In this document: in pieces, positions 6,215 to 8,558 of the stretch | Numbering within the stretch: position 1 is the first letter of the stretch | How the letters are laid out: each line of letters starts with the position of its first letter | Assembly: GCA_030039005.1 (NCBI GenBank) | Contig: JASHQT010000302.1 | Location: 1-8,558 of the forward strand | Length of the DNA stretch: 8,558 nt | Origin: Bryobacteraceae bacterium | GTDB lineage: Bacteria; Acidobacteriota; Terriglobia; Bryobacterales; Bryobacteraceae | Reading direction: 5' to 3' | Position numbers and translations under genes: made by a program | Notes under the pieces: model-generated | Database searches by the model: none | What the model was told of the DNA's origin: nothing | Seen by the model: the letters and a program-made list of their open reading frames with translations, nothing else

Positions 6215-7216
6215 TCAGATCCCCCATCGCAGGGCTGGAGTGAGCACGGGATCGTCCCATAACGACAGCAATTCGTCGTCGGCCTGCAGAAGTGTGATCG
6301 AGCAACCCGCCATTTCTAGGCTCGTGATGTAGTTGCCCACCAACCGGCGTGCGATCGCAATTGCGTGGTCTCGCAAGATCCGCTCTAATTCCTGATACAC
6401 GAGATACAGCTCCATCAAGGGCGTGCCACCCATGCCGTTCACCATGACGATGAGCCGGTCGTTGCTTCGAAATGGGAGGTCCGCGAGGACAGTTCCGGCC
6501 AGGCGCTCGATGATTTCCCGTGCTTTCAGGAGCGCGATTCGTTCGCTGCCGGGCTCTCCATGGATGCCGATTCCCATCTCCATTTCGTTCTCGCCCAATT
6601 CGAAAGTCGGCTTCCCTACAGCAGGCACGGTACAAGAGGTGAGGGCCATGCCAATGGAACGTCCGCTAGAGTTCACTCTTCGACAGAGTGCTGCCAGTCG
6701 CGTGAGATCATAACCACGTTCGGCAGCCGCGCCGCAGATCTTCTCGGCGAGTACGGTTGTTCCGACACCCCGCCGGCCAGCCGTATAGAGGCTATTCTTC
6801 ACGGCCACGTCGTCGTTGATGATCACCGCCTCCACCTTCACGCCGCTCGCCTGACAAAGCTCGGCGGCCATGTCGAAGTTCATAACGTCGCCCGTGTAGT
6901 TCTTGACTATGTGCAGAACGCCGGGGCCGCCGTCGACCGCGCGCGTAGCAGCTTCGATCTGGTCCGGCGTGGGTGACGTGAACACCTGGCCGGGACAGGC
7001 GGCATCCAGCATGCCTTTCCCAACAAACCCAACGTGCATAGGTTCATGGCCGCTGCCGCCTCCCGACAGGATGGCTACTTTGCCCGGGACGGGCGCATCC
7101 GCCCGAACCACGTAAGTTGGGTCGAAGCGGACTTTGAGAATATCCGGATGCGCCAGCGCCAGCCCGGTCAGCGACTCGCGCACGACGTTCTGGGGATCGT
7201 TGATCAGTTTCTTCAT
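6215..7216 (-). CDS. dhaK: Dihydroxyacetone kinase subunit DhaK (substrate-binding)
   Basis: DhaK binds dihydroxyacetone as a hemiaminal on a histidine, where it is phosphorylated to dihydroxyacetone phosphate, a glycolytic intermediate. The 333-residue length matches the usual range. The covalent-binding His219 sits in [13 protein letters not shown], the second active-site His57 in [12 protein letters not shown], and the catalytic Asp110 in [14 protein letters not shown]. These align with the E. coli residues His218, His56 and Asp109 with an offset of one. Other hallmarks are [21 protein letters not shown] from residue 134 and [13 protein letters not shown] (259-271). There is no fused C-terminal DhaL domain, so it needs the separate DhaL next door. 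The ATG at 7216 lies 26 nt after the stop of the membrane-protein gene. No good ribosome binding site is visible, so translation may depend on coupling. No dhaR-type regulator or glycerol dehydrogenase gene is in the window. Confidence 0.96.
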   Translation of the reverse strand: MKKLINDPQNVVRESLTGLALAHPDILKVRFDPTYVVRADAPVPGKVAILSGGGSGHEPMHVGFVGKGMLDAACPGQVFTSPTPDQIEAATRAVDGGPGVLHIVKNYTGDVMNFDMAAELCQASGVKVEAVIINDDVAVKNSLYTAGRRGVGTTVLAEKICGAAAERGYDLTRLAALCRRVNSSGRSIGMALTSCTVPAVGKPTFELGENEMEMGIGIHGEPGSERIALLKAREIIERLAGTVLADLPFRSNDRLIVMVNGMGGTPLMELYLVYQELERILRDHAIAIARRLVGNYITSLEMAGCSITLLQADDELLSLWDDPVLTPALRWGI

Positions 7217-7242
7217 CCGGGCGCTCGCCAGTCAAGAATAGC

Positions 7243-8268
7243 CTAGAGTTGATCCGCGCGTCTGACTGGCTCGCCGGCCGTGGGCGCGTCCCGCCGAAGT
7301 GGCGTAAGGGCCAAACCGGCGCCGGCGACCATAACGCTGCGAAGCCGTCGGGCCAGGGCAAGAGCGAAGCCGGCGGACGCAGATAACCCAACCGTCTTGA
7401 AGATCAGGGCGTAAATGCCTTCGGCTGCGCCTACCTGGCCTGGAATAAAGAAAAAAGCCAGGCCGATGAACTTGCTCGCTGCTTCGATCAGGAACGGTTT
7501 CAGGATCGAAAAAGGCTCCCCCGTAGCGTGCAGAAGTATGAACAACTCCAGCACTAAAAACGCTTGTGCTGCGAGCTCGGCCGTCAGAATTGATAGCAAT
7601 CGCAGCGGTTGGTCACGCAGCACGACAAACAATAGGTCTTCCATCTCGCGGACATCTTGGTGTTGGAAATGCACGCGCTTTCGAATCAGCGGGAGCTTTC
7701 TTGCGGACTTGATGATGGCGCCGATTAAGTAGATCCGGCAGACAATCGCGCAAGCCGCCGCCAGGAGAAATGCGCTCATCCCGTACACGATTATCTTGGC
7801 CGCAACGGACACCACACCAGAAAGCTCGAAATTTCCGAGGAGGTAGATCAGACCAACGATCGCGAAGGCAGCCGACGTCAAGGTATAGATCAGATACTCT
7901 GCAACCGTCGCTGCGATGGCCTGCTTAGGGCTCAAGCCCCGTCTCTGAAGAAGCCACATCTTGGATGGTTCAGCCAGAAACGGCCCCGTGAAGGTCAAAA
8001 ACTGGACTGCCTCCCCGGAAAGGCGAATTCTCAAGATGTCCCAATATGAGGAATGCGAGCTTGCTGTCGCGCATTTCCAGTAGGCGAACGCCCGGACTAG
8101 TTGGTGACCAGCATAGGTCACAGCGATTAGGCCGAAATACCACCCGACTCCCAGGAGCAGGGAAAAGATCTTAGCAGCACCCAGACGGACCAGAAGATAA
8201 ACGAACAAGACGCAGCCGAAGCCGAGCAAGATAGTGCGGTACCAGCTCTTGGGGCCGGTCCAGGTCAT
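7243..8268 (-). CDS. Lysylphosphatidylglycerol synthase TM region / flippase-like membrane protein (UPF0104)
   Basis: This is a 341-residue polytopic inner-membrane protein. Hydrophobic segments lie near 12-29, 38-57, 119-145, 156-179, 225-247, 257-276 and 312-323. Conserved-looking stretches typical of the LPG_synthase_TM family are LSGEAVQFLTFTGPFLAEPSKMWLL (83-107, with the following GLSPKQAI) and FFFIPGQVGAAEGIYALIF (272-290). The aminoacyl-transferase domain of true MprF is absent, so lysyl transfer to phosphatidylglycerol is not predicted. Stand-alone members of the family are annotated as lipid flippases or as HpnL-like and AglD-like proteins of mostly unknown substrate. The start at 8268 is the only Met before residue 104. 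GGGAAGG at 8280-8286 is a possible but distant (11 nt) ribosome binding site. The gene lies 33 nt after the upstream gene and 26 nt before dhaK, consistent with one operon; a functional link to dihydroxyacetone is not established. Confidence 0.85.
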   Translation of the reverse strand: MTWTGPKSWYRTILLGFGCVLFVYLLVRLGAAKIFSLLLGVGWYFGLIAVTYAGHQLVRAFAYWKCATASSHSSYWDILRIRLSGEAVQFLTFTGPFLAEPSKMWLLQRRGLSPKQAIAATVAEYLIYTLTSAAFAIVGLIYLLGNFELSGVVSVAAKIIVYGMSAFLLAAACAIVCRIYLIGAIIKSARKLPLIRKRVHFQHQDVREMEDLLFVVLRDQPLRLLSILTAELAAQAFLVLELFILLHATGEPFSILKPFLIEAASKFIGLAFFFIPGQVGAAEGIYALIFKTVGLSASAGFALALARRLRSVMVAGAGLALTPLRRDAPTAGEPVRRADQL

Positions 8269-8301
8269 CAGGAGATCAGCCTTCCCGGTCCTTGGCGCGA
8301 G

Positions 8302-8558
8302 CTATTGGACAGGTGGATTCGGGTTGGGATAATCCGCGCATGAAGTTTCCAGCTTACGGACGACATCCGCCAGGTTTTTTCGCATCCCATCTCGCAGTCG
8401 GCCGCGCAGAATGGCGCGCCGCAGGCCCCCGAAAAATCCGCTGAGCAGGTCAATCCGGGACCGATTCAAATATACAAGGTACATGCTCGAGTGCGAAGGG
8501 TCCCCGGGATCGTCCAGCGCGACTGTCAAGCCCATCGAAGCGTCAAAGTAGTGGCTGG
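8302..8558 (-). CDS. Unrecognised protein, C-terminal 84 residues (5' end outside window)
   Basis: The frame is open from the window edge (beginning SHYFDASMGL) to TAG at 8302. A Met at 8535 exists, but coding-like sequence continues upstream of it, so the gene most likely begins outside the window. The fragment reads as globular protein: SHYFDASMGLTVALDDPGDP, then YLVYLNRSRIDLLSGFFGGLRRAIL, then a basic helix ending NLADVVRKLE, and a short Pro/Asn-rich tail. There are no membrane spans or cofactor motifs. I do not recognise the family. It lies 33 nt upstream of the flippase-like gene in the same direction and is probably the preceding gene of the same operon, whose promoter must then lie beyond 8558. 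Confidence 0.6.
   Translation of the reverse strand, partial: SHYFDASMGLTVALDDPGDPSHSSMYLVYLNRSRIDLLSGFFGGLRRAILRGRLRDGMRKNLADVVRKLETSCADYPNPNPPVQ

Noticed and set aside
1..8558. CRISPR array, rRNA gene or long tandem repeats
   Set aside because: No regularly spaced direct repeats or rRNA-like sequence seen on either strand.

Overview
The window looks like a stretch of bacterial chromosome (or metagenomic contig) whose recognisable genes all lie on the minus strand. Two unrelated regions are separated by mobile-element debris. The right part (about 3065-8558) is GC-rich and tightly packed. The left end (1-802) is visibly more AT-rich. The host is probably a Gram-negative soil-type bacterium, and Acidobacteriota would fit the gene mix. 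That is an impression from protein style, not something the sequence proves.

Reading in the direction of transcription (right to left), the right part is one probable operon. It starts with the C-terminal end of an unrecognised protein (8302 to the window edge), then a polytopic membrane protein of the lysylphosphatidylglycerol-synthase transmembrane/flippase-like family (7243-8268). Next come dhaK (6215-7216), dhaL (5566-6210) and a large dhaM fusion (3065-5569). Intergenic distances are 33, 26 and 4 nt, then a 4-nt ATGA overlap. DhaK binds dihydroxyacetone covalently, DhaL carries ADP/ATP, and the DhaM protein rephosphorylates DhaL from PEP. Here DhaM carries an EIIA-Man-like domain, an HPr domain and a complete Enzyme I in one 834-residue chain. 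The whole PEP-to-dihydroxyacetone relay therefore appears to be encoded by three adjacent genes, without need of a separate EI or HPr.

Between 2335 and 3064 there is no intact gene. The stretch holds the 5' end of an IS1595/ISXO2-type transposase gene with a near-consensus promoter, a 33-codon remnant resembling a DUF433 antitoxin, and an 80-nt interrupted inverted repeat just downstream of dhaM.

An IS256-family element with readable imperfect terminal inverted repeats spans 905-2350 and contains an intact transposase (955-2253). It cuts the IS1595 gene after codon 55. No target-site duplication is visible, and the other half of the IS1595 gene is not on the far side. The IS is therefore a rearrangement (or assembly) joint rather than a simple insertion.

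Left of the joint is an ABC-2 permease of the O-antigen/teichoic-acid export type (5-802). A probable downstream gene, expected to be the ATPase, starts in a TGATG overlap at the window edge. This points to a surface-polysaccharide cluster brought next to the dha operon by the IS.
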